A DNA stretch of 64,000 nt from contig NW_008805078.1 in the NCBI RefSeq assembly GCF_000004825.1, positions 62,001-126,000 of the forward strand, written 5' to 3'. Under the pieces are notes generated by a model that saw only the letters and a list, made by a program, of their open reading frames with translations, did not search any database and was not told the DNA's origin. Source of the stretch: Heterostelium album PN500 (Eukaryota > Evosea > Eumycetozoa > Acytosteliales > Acytosteliaceae). Shown here in pieces: positions 31,257 through 42,752 of the stretch. Position numbers and translations under genes: made by a program. Each line of letters starts with the position of its first letter. Positions within the stretch are counted from its first letter, which is position 1.

Positions 31257-32153
31257 CTTATCAGGAATTAATTAACAAATAAACAAATTCTGTTAAATAA
31301 TCAATTATTATCATCACCTAAATCTCTCTTTTACTATTATACTACAATACAGGATATTTATATTTATCTTTAGAGATGTGTACAGATTCTTACATGATAC
31401 CTTAGAAACAGGTCTAAAAAAAACATATTTCACTAGTTTTATATATCTTCTATTTAAACATGTACCCTCTTTTCTATCTTAATTCATTCTCTTTTCTTTC
31501 CTGTATAGTTATGTGCTAAAATGGGAGAACAGTCAGGAGGTTCGCTATGTCGATTTGTTTTTGTTTTTCTCAATAGCTTTAATTGACTTTTAACATGTGA
31601 TGATGAAACCTGTTTTAAAAAACATACTTCACTAAAAGATAGTTTTGATTGATCAATCAAAATCTAATCTCTTTTTTGTTTTGTGACAGGTAGATAAGAT
31701 AATAAAATTAGGTGTATTTATATGGATAATGATTGAATTTCGGTTAATTGAACTAGGTAAAATGAAAAGTATTCAATCCCGATTCACTTTTTAAAAAGAT
31801 AGATTTTTTGTTTTTTTTTTTTTGGTTTACCACCCATTTTTTTTAAAAATAATATCTTTCCATGGAACAAACCCAAAGGATTTTCAAATTTGAAAATAAT
31901 TCGATTTGGAATACAAAACTGAGATACTACATATCTTGATTGATTTTTATTTAATGTTGATCATCTCAAATGCCCATTAAATCGTTAATAACTTTCTAAA
32001 GAAAAGGAATTTTGATAAAATCTTTGAAAGAACTTAAATGACCAAGTTCTTTTTGTTTTTTATTAATTTTAAAGACTCAAATAAGAAATCAAAAAAATAA
32101 TATTCATTTATCACAACAAACAATTTATTATTTATATATTTAAATATATTAAA
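31257..32153. other. 0.9-kb intergenic region
   Basis: AT-rich spacer with no coding frame. A short motif recurs in direct orientation (AAAAAACATATTTCACTA near 31420 and AAAAAACATACTTCACTA near 31620), perhaps an old small duplication. The promoter of the next gene must lie in its right part. Confidence 0.5.
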
Positions 32154-33707
32154 ATGTCATTAGAGGAACAATTGAAAATATTAAATCAAAAGATTAAAAA
32201 CAATGATCCTATTGAAGAGATTGAAAATTTTTTAAATAATAGTAATTACTCTTTTTATATTTTAAACTTCAGAGGAATTTCATATGAGTATGAAAATTTC
32301 AAAAAGTTAAAAATAGATAAAACAGAACATATGTCTATTGATGAAACACATTCACCGATGTACTCTCTTTATACGAAACACCGTATTGAAGGAAAGAATC
32401 TTTTGGATGATTTCAACAATATGACATTATCTGAGAATTCAGTCGATGCCAAAGCAAACACAATTCGTGAAGAGATCACAAACAATGAAAGATTGAATAG
32501 TGGCTACTATCACATTGAAAAGGGTGCTGAAGATAAACATTATTTCTCCAAGCTTCTTTACTTCCTTTCTCAAGAGTACTCCCGAGATTACGATGCTTTC
32601 GATGAAACCATGCAAAAATTCCAAAACGATCCATCGAAGGGTGGTGTCGCCGCCGCTGGTATTCCAAATATGAATTTCTTTGTTTCAACTTCTATGGAGC
32701 CTGACCACGCCATCAAATATGCTCTAGGTTTGAAGATTTACCATTCACGAGAACGAACAAATAATCCATTACCCACCATCTCATCTATGTACTCACCGGC
32801 TACGCCAGTAGCAACTCCAGTAACTCTAGGTTCTTCATCGAAAAAAACACCAAAAAAAGGCAAGAATGATGAAACACCAAAGCAACCATCATCAGCTCAG
32901 AAACTTTTGGATTACAAAAATTATTTGAAAACTAAAGTTGAAAGTGGTAAAGGCGAGTATCCTGTGGGAAAGCTCTACATTATTAAATCATCGATCACCG
33001 ACATCCTCAAGGAGCGACCAATTGTGCCTTGTAACCTCTTGAAGAATGGATTCATTAAGCTAGTCACTCTTATCGGTAGCGAGAGGGAAGTGTCATTCAT
33101 ATCGCACATTGGAAGTAACCGAGTGATTCACCAAGAGGTATTAACCTTCGACAGTTATAATCTTAATGATACGGAAGCAAGAGTTAATACCATATTGAGA
33201 GAAACCACCAGAAAGATCGAGGCGTTTCATTACAAATGGAATTTAGGTTCCAATAAAAGACATGTAAGAATTTATCAATCATATGATGGTGGATTCTGCT
33301 TGAACCCCGAAACAACTCCAAACCATAGTTCAACAACTGAACAAAGCAGATCTCTTTACCATATCGATTCTACTTTTAGAAATTTGATGGGACTCATCTA
33401 TGGTCACTATTATAGCAACAATAACAACAATAACTACAATAACAACAGTAACAACAACAACAACAACAACGATATGGAATCGAAACTACTTGAGCTTTTC
33501 CAGAAACATTATGGATCCTTAGCAACACACTCATCTACAACAGATGAAAAAACCATTACAACTACTAAAACAGAAATCGCTCCACCTGTAGAGCCACCAG
33601 TATCTACAGGATCTATAGTGGCAACAAGAAAAACCAACATTGCCTCCTGTAGTATTAGTAGTAGAAGATACAAATGCAAAAGTGGATCCACAACTAAGCA
33701 CAGATAA
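32154..33707 (+). CDS. Unknown protein with ADP-ribosyltransferase-like motifs
   Basis: Single exon, 517 residues as read, ATG at 32154. I do not recognise the full protein. Three segments appear in the order used by R-S-E ADP-ribosyltransferases: FRGIS (R40), FFVSTSMEPDHAIKYALG (STS at 178-180), and GSEREVSF (E310-x-E312). VGKLYIIKSSITDIL precedes the last, as a core strand would. The R-to-STS spacing is longer than usual and a Lys/Pro/Ser linker interrupts the domain, so this is a fold hypothesis only. Asn and Thr runs follow. The last 27 residues look out of frame: dropping one A of the run at 33629-33633 would open a more typical acidic tail to a TAG at 33796-33798. Confidence 0.6.
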   Translation: MSLEEQLKILNQKIKNNDPIEEIENFLNNSNYSFYILNFRGISYEYENFKKLKIDKTEHMSIDETHSPMYSLYTKHRIEGKNLLDDFNNMTLSENSVDAKANTIREEITNNERLNSGYYHIEKGAEDKHYFSKLLYFLSQEYSRDYDAFDETMQKFQNDPSKGGVAAAGIPNMNFFVSTSMEPDHAIKYALGLKIYHSRERTNNPLPTISSMYSPATPVATPVTLGSSSKKTPKKGKNDETPKQPSSAQKLLDYKNYLKTKVESGKGEYPVGKLYIIKSSITDILKERPIVPCNLLKNGFIKLVTLIGSEREVSFISHIGSNRVIHQEVLTFDSYNLNDTEARVNTILRETTRKIEAFHYKWNLGSNKRHVRIYQSYDGGFCLNPETTPNHSSTTEQSRSLYHIDSTFRNLMGLIYGHYYSNNNNNNYNNNSNNNNNNNDMESKLLELFQKHYGSLATHSSTTDEKTITTTKTEIAPPVEPPVSTGSIVATRKTNIASCSISSRRYKCKSGSTTKHR

Positions 33708-33798
33708 TCCTATTTCATCAGCCAACATAACACCGGTTCAATCACCAGAGTTGCAACCTAAAAAAGAAGGAGAAGAAACAACCAAAAAAAACATCTAG

Positions 33799-34322
33799 AA
33801 ATGAGAAATTATAAACAATGTGATTCTAATAACATGCTGACATTAAATAAATAAATCTGATCAAAATTATTTGCAAATAAATAAGAGGAAGTTAGTTTTT
33901 TTTTTTTTTGTAAAAAATTAATTAATTTCAAATATGAAAAAATTCTGTTTGAAAAATGAGTGACAACCACTCTCGAATATGTGGGAATTTTTTTTAAATT
34001 ATTTATTTTGTTTTTTGTTTTTTTTTTAATTTTTCTTTTACCCACACACAATTTTTTTGGTTTTATTCATAACAATACACAAATATTAATTAAAACAAAT
34101 ATATATAATTATATTATATTATATTTTTAGTCAGTCAATTTAATTATTATTAATTTTAATAGATCATTTTTGTAAATATTTAGTTTTTTTATTTATTTTT
34201 AGTTTTTATTTATATTTATAATTTTATAATTGTTATTTTTATTTTATTTAATAATATTTAGAAAAAAGATAGAAATAGAAATAGAATATAGAATATAGAA
34301 TATAGAATAGTTTATTAATAAA
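33799..34322. other. Intergenic region
   Basis: Very AT-rich, with long T-runs (33896-33909, 34011-34028) and a purine-rich repeat of AGAATATAGAAT units just before the next start (34277-34310). No gene was seen. Confidence 0.5.
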
Positions 34323-36075
34323 ATGTGGTCACAAGAAGATGATATTAGAAAGCCACTGTTGAATAACAGTGGTTTTCCATCTGATTACGAACAACAAAGA
34401 GAGTCTGGCTCGGGATCATATCGTAGCGGCAGCGGCAAGTCAACGTCGAGAAAATGCAATGACATTCTATTTTTGATATTGTTTGTCGGTGTGCTCATCG
34501 GTATGGGTATCGTATCGGGCATTGCCTACAAGCGTGGTGATCCATCGCAATTGCTACCATCGAACGAGTACATCGACCATCTCGGTAACAGCACCGAGGG
34601 TATCATCGTCAGCGGTGTGCAAGACGCCGTCGCACAAATGCGTAAAAACAAAGACGTACTCATCTACTCTGTTGCCATCTCCATCGTCGTCGCAGCCGTC
34701 TGGATGGAACTCCTCAAAAACTTTACTCGTCTCTTTATCTACCTCACTCTCTGCATCGGTGTAGCACTCGTCATCTGTCTCGGTGCACTCTTTATCTACT
34801 TGGGTCACAAAGAAGGAAGTGAAAGGTAAGCTAAACTAATATTAACTAAAAATAGTGTATAAACATCTTAACTAACAAACAAACTTGTTATCCGATAATC
34901 ACTTACTTAGTACTATGATTGTTGGTGGATGTGTGATTGCATTGTCAGCACTGTTGATTGCAGTCATTCTGTATTTGAGAAAGAGTATCGATTTGACATG
35001 TGCAATGTTCACAGAGACTTGTCGTGGAGTACAAAGATCACCAACTGTTTTCGTTGTTGGATTCATTATTATCTTGTTCTTTGTTGGATTCATTGCTTAT
35101 TGGACATCGTCGTTGATCTACTTGTTCAGTATTCCGGGACACAACATCGAGTGGGGTAGCAACAGTAGCGATAGCAACGAACTGCCACACTTTGACACAA
35201 AGATTCGTAACTTGATGTTCTTTATGATCTTTGGTTTCTGCTGGGTCACCAGTTTCATCTCGGCCGTCTTCCAACACGTCGTTGCCGGTGCCGTCTCACA
35301 CTGGTACTTCTCGCGTGACCCAACCGGACAAACCGAAGTCGGTTCACAGAATGCATTCGGTTCGCTCGGTCGTGCACTCTCTACCTCACTCGGTTCACTC
35401 GCATTCGGTAGTCTTATCATTGGATTCATCGAGTTCTTTGAGTGGATGCTTCGTATCTCCAAGAAGGTCAACGCCGAAAACAAACTCGTCGTAATGCTCC
35501 TCTCCTGTGTCCAATGTATTTTGGGTTGCATCGAAGGAATCGTCAAGTGGATCAACAAATTCGGTTATATCTATGTTGGTAAGTTTTAATCATCTAATAC
35601 TTTATACTAAAAATAAGATAACAACATCGCGCTAACAAATTGACAATCTATTATTATTATTCATATTATAGCTATGCATGGATATAGTTTCTGTACAGCA
35701 ACAAAATCATGTTTTGAATTGATTCAAAGACAGATGTTCTCAGCTGTTATTATGGACTTTATCGGTTCATTTGTATTATTATTGGGCAAATTCTTGGTGT
35801 GTGCAGGAACTGCTTTGTTCTCATCGTTGATTCTCTACTGCACCGGTCGTTCTCTCAAGGAGAACGCTCTCACCGTTGGTTTGGCAGCACTGTTTGCCTT
35901 TTGTATCGCAAATATCTTTACACACATCATCGGTATCGGTACAGACACTATCTTTGTCTGTTACCTCGAGGATCTCGAAGTCAACGGTCCATCGAACCTC
36001 TTTATCTCCAATGATCTCCACGATCTCCTCCAAGAGAAATGTAACGAAACCAAAAAGAAAAATGATTCAAATTAA
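34323..36075 (+). CDS. Choline transporter-like protein (SLC44/CTL family)
   Basis: Exons 34323-34825, 34911-35578 and 35672-36075 give 524 residues. After a soluble Ser/Gly-rich start there are about ten hydrophobic segments (first LFLILFVGVLIGMGIVSGIA). The family core has GFCWVTSFISAVFQHVVAGAVSHWYFSRD, then GSLGRALSTSLGSLAFGSLI and GIVKWINKFGYIYVAMHG, matching the conserved CTL block. CTL proteins move choline or related solutes across the plasma or organelle membranes. Length is somewhat below animal members (about 650), mainly through a shorter first extracellular loop. Splices restore S-T-M and V-A-M-H-G without gaps. Confidence 0.92.
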
Positions 36076-36530
36076 TTAATTTTTAAGAATAATCATAGCA
36101 ACCTATCAACCTTCAACATCAAAATCAACACCATCAATCAACAAACCAATAGACAATTAACAATTATATATATTATAACAATCTATTTTTTTTTTTAACA
36201 ACACAACCTCCTCCCCAAAAACTCTATTTTTTATTAAAAAATTACCATTTTTTTTTTTAACAAAAAAATAATATCTTATCTTATTTTATTTATTTGTTAT
36301 CCATTTGATCAATTTTATTTATTTTTTAGTTATGATTTATAAATAATGATAAAAAATCATCAACCACACTTTTAACCACACTTTTTAATTTACTTAATTT
36401 TTAAATGACTTTTATTTGAATTATTAAAATTCAAATAATTGCAACCAAAAACTCTAAGTTTGATGAAAAATTATTCAAATATTTATTAAGATGATTATCA
36501 ATTTAAGTTAATAGATACCAAGAGAAAGAT
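36076..36530. other. Intergenic region
   Basis: 455 bp between the CTL gene and NCAPG. It has poly-A/T tracts, and an 11-bp-arm hairpin near 36412-36438 (TTATTTGAATT and its complement). No gene seen; it contains the NCAPG promoter. Confidence 0.5.
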
Positions 36531-39500
36531 ATGAATAGAATTCAAAGTAGTATAAAAGATATATTCAATCAATCGTTGAATTCAGTGAAGCATAATATTT
36601 GTTTGAAGAGATGTAGAGAGATCGACGAGAAGTACCCGAATATCAGAGAGGAATCCTATCAATTCATGATTGATTTGGTAAAGAAGATCATGGTAACCGA
36701 TGGTCATTCCTATGAAGTAAATAACTTTTTAGAATTCATTGCAAAGTTATCTACCTTTTTATATTTTAAACATACAACCACTACTTCATCAACATCATCA
36801 ACAACAACATCATCATCATCAACTCTTTTATATATACTTATGATAGATGCATGTAAATGGACAAAGAGTCAGAGTAAAGATATAAGATTAAGATCATGTC
36901 AATTACTTAGAGATATACTGACGATACTAAAGAGTAATGATAATGAAATAGAGTACATATATAAATATATTCATTCAAACTATTGATACATATACATACA
37001 ATATTAATATTAACTTTTATAAAAAAAAGTGTTGTTCTGTTTGATAAAGCAATAAAGAGACTTGGTCAGAGATTATATGATAAGATTACATCCGTTAGAG
37101 TTATGGCGGTACTTGCAATTGTTCATCTACAGGATGCCAAAGATAAAGATGACAACGTAACCACAATGTTACTAGAGGTATTAGAGAATGACTCATCTTC
37201 AGAAGTAAGAAAGACAATCATCCAGAACATGGCTATCACCTACAGAACACTCTCCAGTGTCATTCATCGTGTTAGAGACAGTGATCCTTATATTAGAAAG
37301 AAGACATTCAATGTAAGTAATCCTATCTTATCTTTATTAACAACAGTTAATTAATGAATGTTTGATTGATTGATTGATTTAGTTCCTTTCGAAAAGAGTG
37401 AAATTAGATTTGATTGACAAGGTGGAATCCAGAATATTTTTGATTGGTGGACTGCTGGATAGCGATGACAATGTTAAGAAAGCGTGTCAGGAGATGATTT
37501 GTGATGGCTGGATGGAGAAGTTGAATAACGATTTCGAAAAGTTGCTGTCGTTGTTCGATATCGAGAGGAATGCCGGTGTTTGCGAGCGACTCTTGCGATG
37601 TATCTTTGAGAATGGCATCTATCCAACGTTGGACTTCAATGTCAACACGCTGCAGTCGGCGCAATCGATATTCTGTTGGCGATACTATCTTGACTATCTA
37701 AAGAACCACCGTCCGACAACCGAGCAAAATACCGGTGGTCTACTTGTTCTCGAGCAGGAACTGGACAGAGTGACACCGAACCCTAACGAACTACTCGACA
37801 ACCTCCAGCGATTCAACGTCGTCGATCATTCATTTATACTCTGTCAACTCTTTGAAATTATCAATCAATCCGATAACCCTGATCCATTGTTCAGAGATAA
37901 ATGTTCATCTTATTTCCGTATGTTTATTATAGAGAATCTTTGTTACGAGTATCATATAATATATATTAACGATGTTGTTATTATATTTTAGGTGATTTAT
38001 TGGCATCATTAAAAGTTGATATCAAAGTGAAGAGAGTTATATTGAATACTTTGAGATCATTGTATAAAGGAAGAAGAAAGGAATTCAAGTTGTTTATTTT
38101 GCCGATAATATCTGATCTTGGTGATCCCATTGAAGGTGAGAGAGAGACAGAGGATATATCGATTATTAGAACCATTCATACTTTGACGATTATTTCGGAT
38201 TTCATCGAGTATGCACATCCTATTTTCGATAAGGTAGAGGTTCATGGTCTTTACAGTTATATTCTCGAGTGTTTGAAACTCTTACACAACGACGAAATCA
38301 TACAACTATCAATAAGATGTGCAAGTTTATATTTCAATTTAGATACTGAAAATGTATGTAATTAATCAATCTTTAAAACAACAATAATTAATAACAACTA
38401 AACTAACTAATAATCAATAATGGTAATATATATATTAATATATATCTAGAAATGTAGATCAGATTGGAATATTATTTTATTATTTATTCATCAAAATAGT
38501 AATATTAATATAAAGATAGAAGCTATTGCTGTAACGTATACAATGATTACAAACTATAGATGTATTTATATTATACTTATTAATTTATCAAACCAAACAA
38601 ATTATAGACATGTTTCGATATTATTCTTAGTAAACCATCGGATAATACAGTTGAATTCTGTCAAAAGTTTATAAAGACTGTCAAGACCATATTGAATATC
38701 GATCATCAAGCGTCAAACGATCTTGATCCAGAGTATATCAATATTATATTTAAAGGTTTATGTAAATTATATTATTTAAATTATTGGACTGATCAAGATG
38801 TAAGTGTTAACCTATTTAATAGTAAAAACAAATTTGATATTAATCAAATTGATTCCTATTAAAATATATTTAGGATTTCCAAATGTTGGTTACACATTTT
38901 TTCAATCCTATCAAAGTTCCAATCGCTCATAATACATTCGATGAATTTGTTAAAACATTTGTACATATATCCAAAGCAAACATGTTTAAATTTACAGATA
39001 CATTCGAAACGGTTTTAATAGAATACTATCATCTCTATCAAGATTATAATAGTCCAGATGATAAAAAGAAAACCATTCAAAATATAGTTAATTATTATGT
39101 TTCTACTATTAAACCTAAACATAAACTTCAGTAAGTAACTAACAATAACTATACTCCATTTTTATATTCATGAATATAATTAGAAACTAAATCCAATACC
39201 TACCTATATTTATTTATTTATAAATAGGGAACCTGTTGTTGCTGAAATAATGTTATCATTGTTAATTAAAATGTTAAAACTTATCATTTATTTTACAAAA
39301 CGTATGTTCATATTATGATTTATTATTATACTTTATTTTAATTCAATGTTAATATTTTAATTTTGAATATAATATAGATGGAAATACTCTGATTCTTTGT
39401 GAAACTGTCAAGTATTTTTATGTTCCGGATGATCAGTCTATATTACCAAGGTTAAAGGCGTTCACAATGATTGCAATGGAAAGATCCAAGAAGAATAAGA

Positions 39501-40230
39501 AATCAATGACCTTGCTTCAACATTTACAGAAAGACATCGAGAGTAAATGTCCAAATGCACCAAGCGATGATGATTTACACACTGCAAGAAATCAAGTTAA
39601 ATCATTCTCCAAACATTCAAACAAATATATAGGTATGTTTAATTTTATTATAATTATGATTATTATAACTAATTCTTAAAAAACTTTTGTTTAGATAAAA
39701 GATCGGTTGAGGAGGATGAAGATGATGATGACAATGATCAAGATGACCAAAGCGATGAAGACGATGACTCCAATGAGAGCATTGATGTTGATGTTTTAGA
39801 ACCAGATGTATCAGCTGATTCGATCGAAGAGATTGAAATATCAGATGACGATGACGATGATTATATAAAGAAAGCAACTGATATTTCTTATATTATCATT
39901 GAAGATGATGATGATTCTGCAGAAGTTAAAGAACCAGAAGAACCAAAACCAACTGTATATGTCAAGAAAGAGGTGAAGAAGGAACCAAAAGAAGAGAATA
40001 AAGAAAGAGATACTAGTAGTAGGGTAACCAACAGAGATAAAGAATCAAAATTAACAACAACCAAACATCAACATAGAGACAGAGTCAAGGAAAAAGAAAA
40101 AGAAAAAGAAAGAGGAAGGGAAAGAGATAAAGAACAAGAATCAAACGATCATAATCATCAAAAAGATAAAGAGTTTAACATTGAAGAAAGACCACAAAAG
40201 AAACAAAAGACAAATTGTATAATAATGTAA
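36531..40230 (+). CDS. ncapg: Condensin complex subunit 3 (NCAPG/CAP-G), HEAT-repeat protein
   Basis: Ten exons: 36531-36952, 37030-37312, 37383-37917, 37992-38353, 38450-38530, 38608-38799, 38874-39130, 39228-39301, 39378-39632 and 39695-40230. Frame is kept throughout, giving about 998 residues (human NCAPG 1015). HEAT-like repeats include VRVMAVLAIVHLQD, then SSEVRKTIIQNMAI and DSDPYIRKKTF. Later blocks are GGLLDSDDNVKKACQEMIC, AQSIFCWRYYLDYLK, and THFFNPIKVPIAHNT, as in CAP-G. The tail is acidic then very basic (KEKEKEKE...). CAP-G is one of the two HEAT subunits with which condensin I compacts mitotic chromosomes. Exons 5 and 6 are the least certain; the donor after IKIEAIA was chosen because other choices hit stops. 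Confidence 0.88.
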
Positions 40231-40471
40231 AATAATAAATTATTAAAATATATTGTATTTATAAACATAAATTATAAGGTATTTTTTATTTTACATTTAC
40301 TAAGTTCGATCTTAGTAAAAATTTTTATGATTATTTACATTGTTTAGTTTTTAGTTGTTTGTATATACATTTTTAGTGTTTAAAAAAAGATAGATCATAT
40401 TTGATATAGTCTTGTGAAGTTTTTGTAATTATATATTATTATTATTAGTCGACCACCATTGATAACATTAC

Positions 40472-40873
40472 TTATTGCTTTGACTCCACTGGGACGAAAT
40501 AAGACTTCAACATTGAATAGAAATAGGAGGACATTGTTGCCTCATTGCTGGTGACTTCTAATTTCTTTTGTTGTGAAGCTTGATTTTGTTGGAACTTCTT
40601 GATCATTCTATCGATATTTATATCCTTCTTGAGCTTAGATGAATTACGTTCTTGGAAGTTCTTGATGATCTTTGAATAGTTTTCTTGTTGCTTAATCTTA
40701 AAGATATGTTGACCTTGACTCTGTGTAGTTATTAAAAAAAAAATAATTAATGTTAGAATGTTAGAAGATAAATATTTTTTTAAATAATATGAAATACTAA
40801 CAGATCTTGACATATATCTTGACATGATTGCCAATGAAGATAATCTTGATGAGTTTTGAATTAAATGTGACAT
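40472..40873 (-). CDS. Small unrecognised protein, possibly mitochondrial
   Basis: Exons 40873-40802 and 40720-40472 give 106 residues. The first exon (MSHLIQNSSRLSSLAIMSRYM) is Ser/Arg-rich without acids, like a mitochondrial presequence. The rest is a Lys/Gln-rich helix (KLKKDINIDRMIKKFQQN) and ends YFYSMLKSYFVPVESKQ. I do not recognise a family. The intron has a good donor and acceptor and keeps frame. It converges on NCAPG, 241 bp away. Confidence 0.6.
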   Translation of the reverse strand: MSHLIQNSSRLSSLAIMSRYMSRSVSISYYLKKYLSSNILTLIIFFLITTQSQGQHIFKIKQQENYSKIIKNFQERNSSKLKKDINIDRMIKKFQQNQASQQKKLEVTSNEATMSSYFYSMLKSYFVPVESKQ

Positions 40874-41305
40874 TATATTATATTATTGGATTTTAAGAAA
40901 GTAATAAATAAATTTGATTTGAAAATTGTTATATATTTGTTAATATATTATTATTATTATTATTATTATTTGATGATTGTTTAATGTTTTAATAAAAATG
41001 AAAATTCATTCCTTTTATAAGTTTGTTGTAGATCAAAACCAGTCAGATTGTTTTTAGTTATTCCAGAATAATTCAGATAATTTAAAAAATTGAGAAAATT
41101 GTTTTATTAAAATTTTAATTTAATTGATTTTGGCAAAAACCAGGTTTTTTTTTTCAAATTAATTTTAATTTTTTATATTTTCGCGATATCAATGTCATTC
41201 GTGATCATCATCACTTCGCAGAATACAAAAAATTTAAATTTGATTTACTTTTTATTTACAAAAAAATTTTTTTATATATTTAATTTTTATTTATTTAATT
41301 TTTAT
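40874..41305. other. Intergenic region
   Basis: 432 bp between two minus-strand genes. It has a TTA-repeat patch (40946-40970) and a TTTTCGCGAT element at about 41179-41188 in AT-rich DNA. No gene was seen. Confidence 0.5.
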
Positions 41306-42276
41306 TTATTTATTTTTCTTTGATTTCTTTGATTTTGAGTTTGACTTTTGAGATTGATGTTGTTGTTGCTGCTGTTGTGGTTGTTGTTTAGTTTCAGGTT
41401 GCGAAGATGATTGTTGTTGCTGTTGTTGTTTAACGTCTTTTTGATCCTTAATTACAATGTCGTCTCCATCCTCTTCGGATGGCTGTGAAAAGATCAAATC
41501 TCTGAATCTCTGACTCTTTTGATATTGCTCCATGACTTCGGTCGGTGGGAAACGTGAGATTTCACCCTCAGCGTCGAATTCGAAACCAATGTTTTGAAGA
41601 TCACGTCTAAATTGTTTCTTCCATTCATCATCCGATAGCTTTTTGCCTGGTGCTGTATTTGCTGTTTGCTCGCCAGTCGAGAATAGCTCTTTTGGTTGTG
41701 TCTTTGGTGTGAATTCTCTCATGAAAATATCATACCAAGTTGATTTATCTTCTTTATCCTAATGAATGAGCAAATAATGATAATTGATGATGATCAATAC
41801 ATAGTTCATTAATTAAATTCAAATGAATTTCAAGTGAATCATAACTTACAGTTCCTAAATACCACAAGGTGGTGAATACAACTGGCCATTTCAGACAAAG
41901 CAAAGCTGTGAAACAACAAAACTCTATACCACCATTATAAAATTGACTGCCAATCAATGATTTCCACTGATCTGAAGGACTATTTAATAGAATATATTGA
42001 GAATGTTAGAGTTAGTATATGTTAAAACTCTAACTAACTCTATATGACATACTTTGATTTTAATTCTTTAAATAAAGATTTTGCTCTCCAAAAGAATAAT
42101 ATACAAACTACGACAAACATTAAGATTGTAAATATATCTGAAATAAGAGACATACTAAGCGAGTGTACTCTCTCTTTAAAAGTGTTGCCTTCACCTTCAC
42201 CTTTTACTAGTGAAACAACTCTCCAACTGAAAATAACCAATCCAAGTTGGACTAAAAATACTATATTGCTAAACAT
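41306..42276 (-). CDS. Unrecognised membrane protein with Gln-rich tail
   Basis: Exons 42276-42053, 41979-41850 and 41758-41306 give 268 residues. Hydrophobic segments lie at about residues 3-20 (NIVFLVQLGLVIFSW), 46-64 (IFTILMFVVVCILFFW) and 92-116 (FCCFTALLCLKWPVVFTTLWY). A soluble C-terminal half follows (WYDIFMREFTPKTQPKELF, then DEWKKQFRRDLQNIGFEF) and then poly-Gln and a Lys/Ser tail. An in-frame stop lies just upstream of the ATG, fixing the start. No family recognised. Confidence 0.65.
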
Positions 42277-42616
42277 ATCTATTTATTTATCTGTTTTGTT
42301 ATTTATACTCAAGAGTCTATCTGATTATTTCTTCTAAAATAATAAATAATAAAAATCATTGACTGACTAAAAAAGTATGTAACAAGTTTAATTAATTTGG
42401 TGATGATCAACGTTTTTACCCCGAAAATTATTACCAAATTAATTATTTTTTATTATTTTTTTTTGCCATCAATAAATTACTGATTTGGTAATGAATTAGT
42501 TTTAAAAATAATTACCATTGCGAGTAACATTAACTAAAAAGTTCATAATAAGAGTTATAGAGCTAAATAAATAATATTTGATTAAATATTTACATTTTGT
42601 ATTTATTAATTATAAA
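42277..42616. other. Intergenic region with a 13-bp inverted repeat
   Basis: 340 bp between the start of the membrane-protein gene and the 3' end of SMC3 (both minus strand). TAATTAATTTGGT at 42389-42401 is inverted at 42433-42445. It may act in SMC3 3'-end formation or in the downstream promoter. Confidence 0.5.
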
Positions 42617-42752
42617 TTAGTTATTATTATTGTTATTGTTATTATTTTCATCATCATCTTCATCAGATGAAGAGAAATCGTCGTCATCATCATCGTCGTC
42701 ATCACCGAGTGCAGTGATGTTAACGACTCTCTCTGATTCCGGAATGAGATCA

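Noticed and set aside
36412-36438. 11-bp-arm hairpin upstream of NCAPG
   Set aside because: Short and built almost only of A and T, so chance occurrence is likely; noted only in the spacer description.
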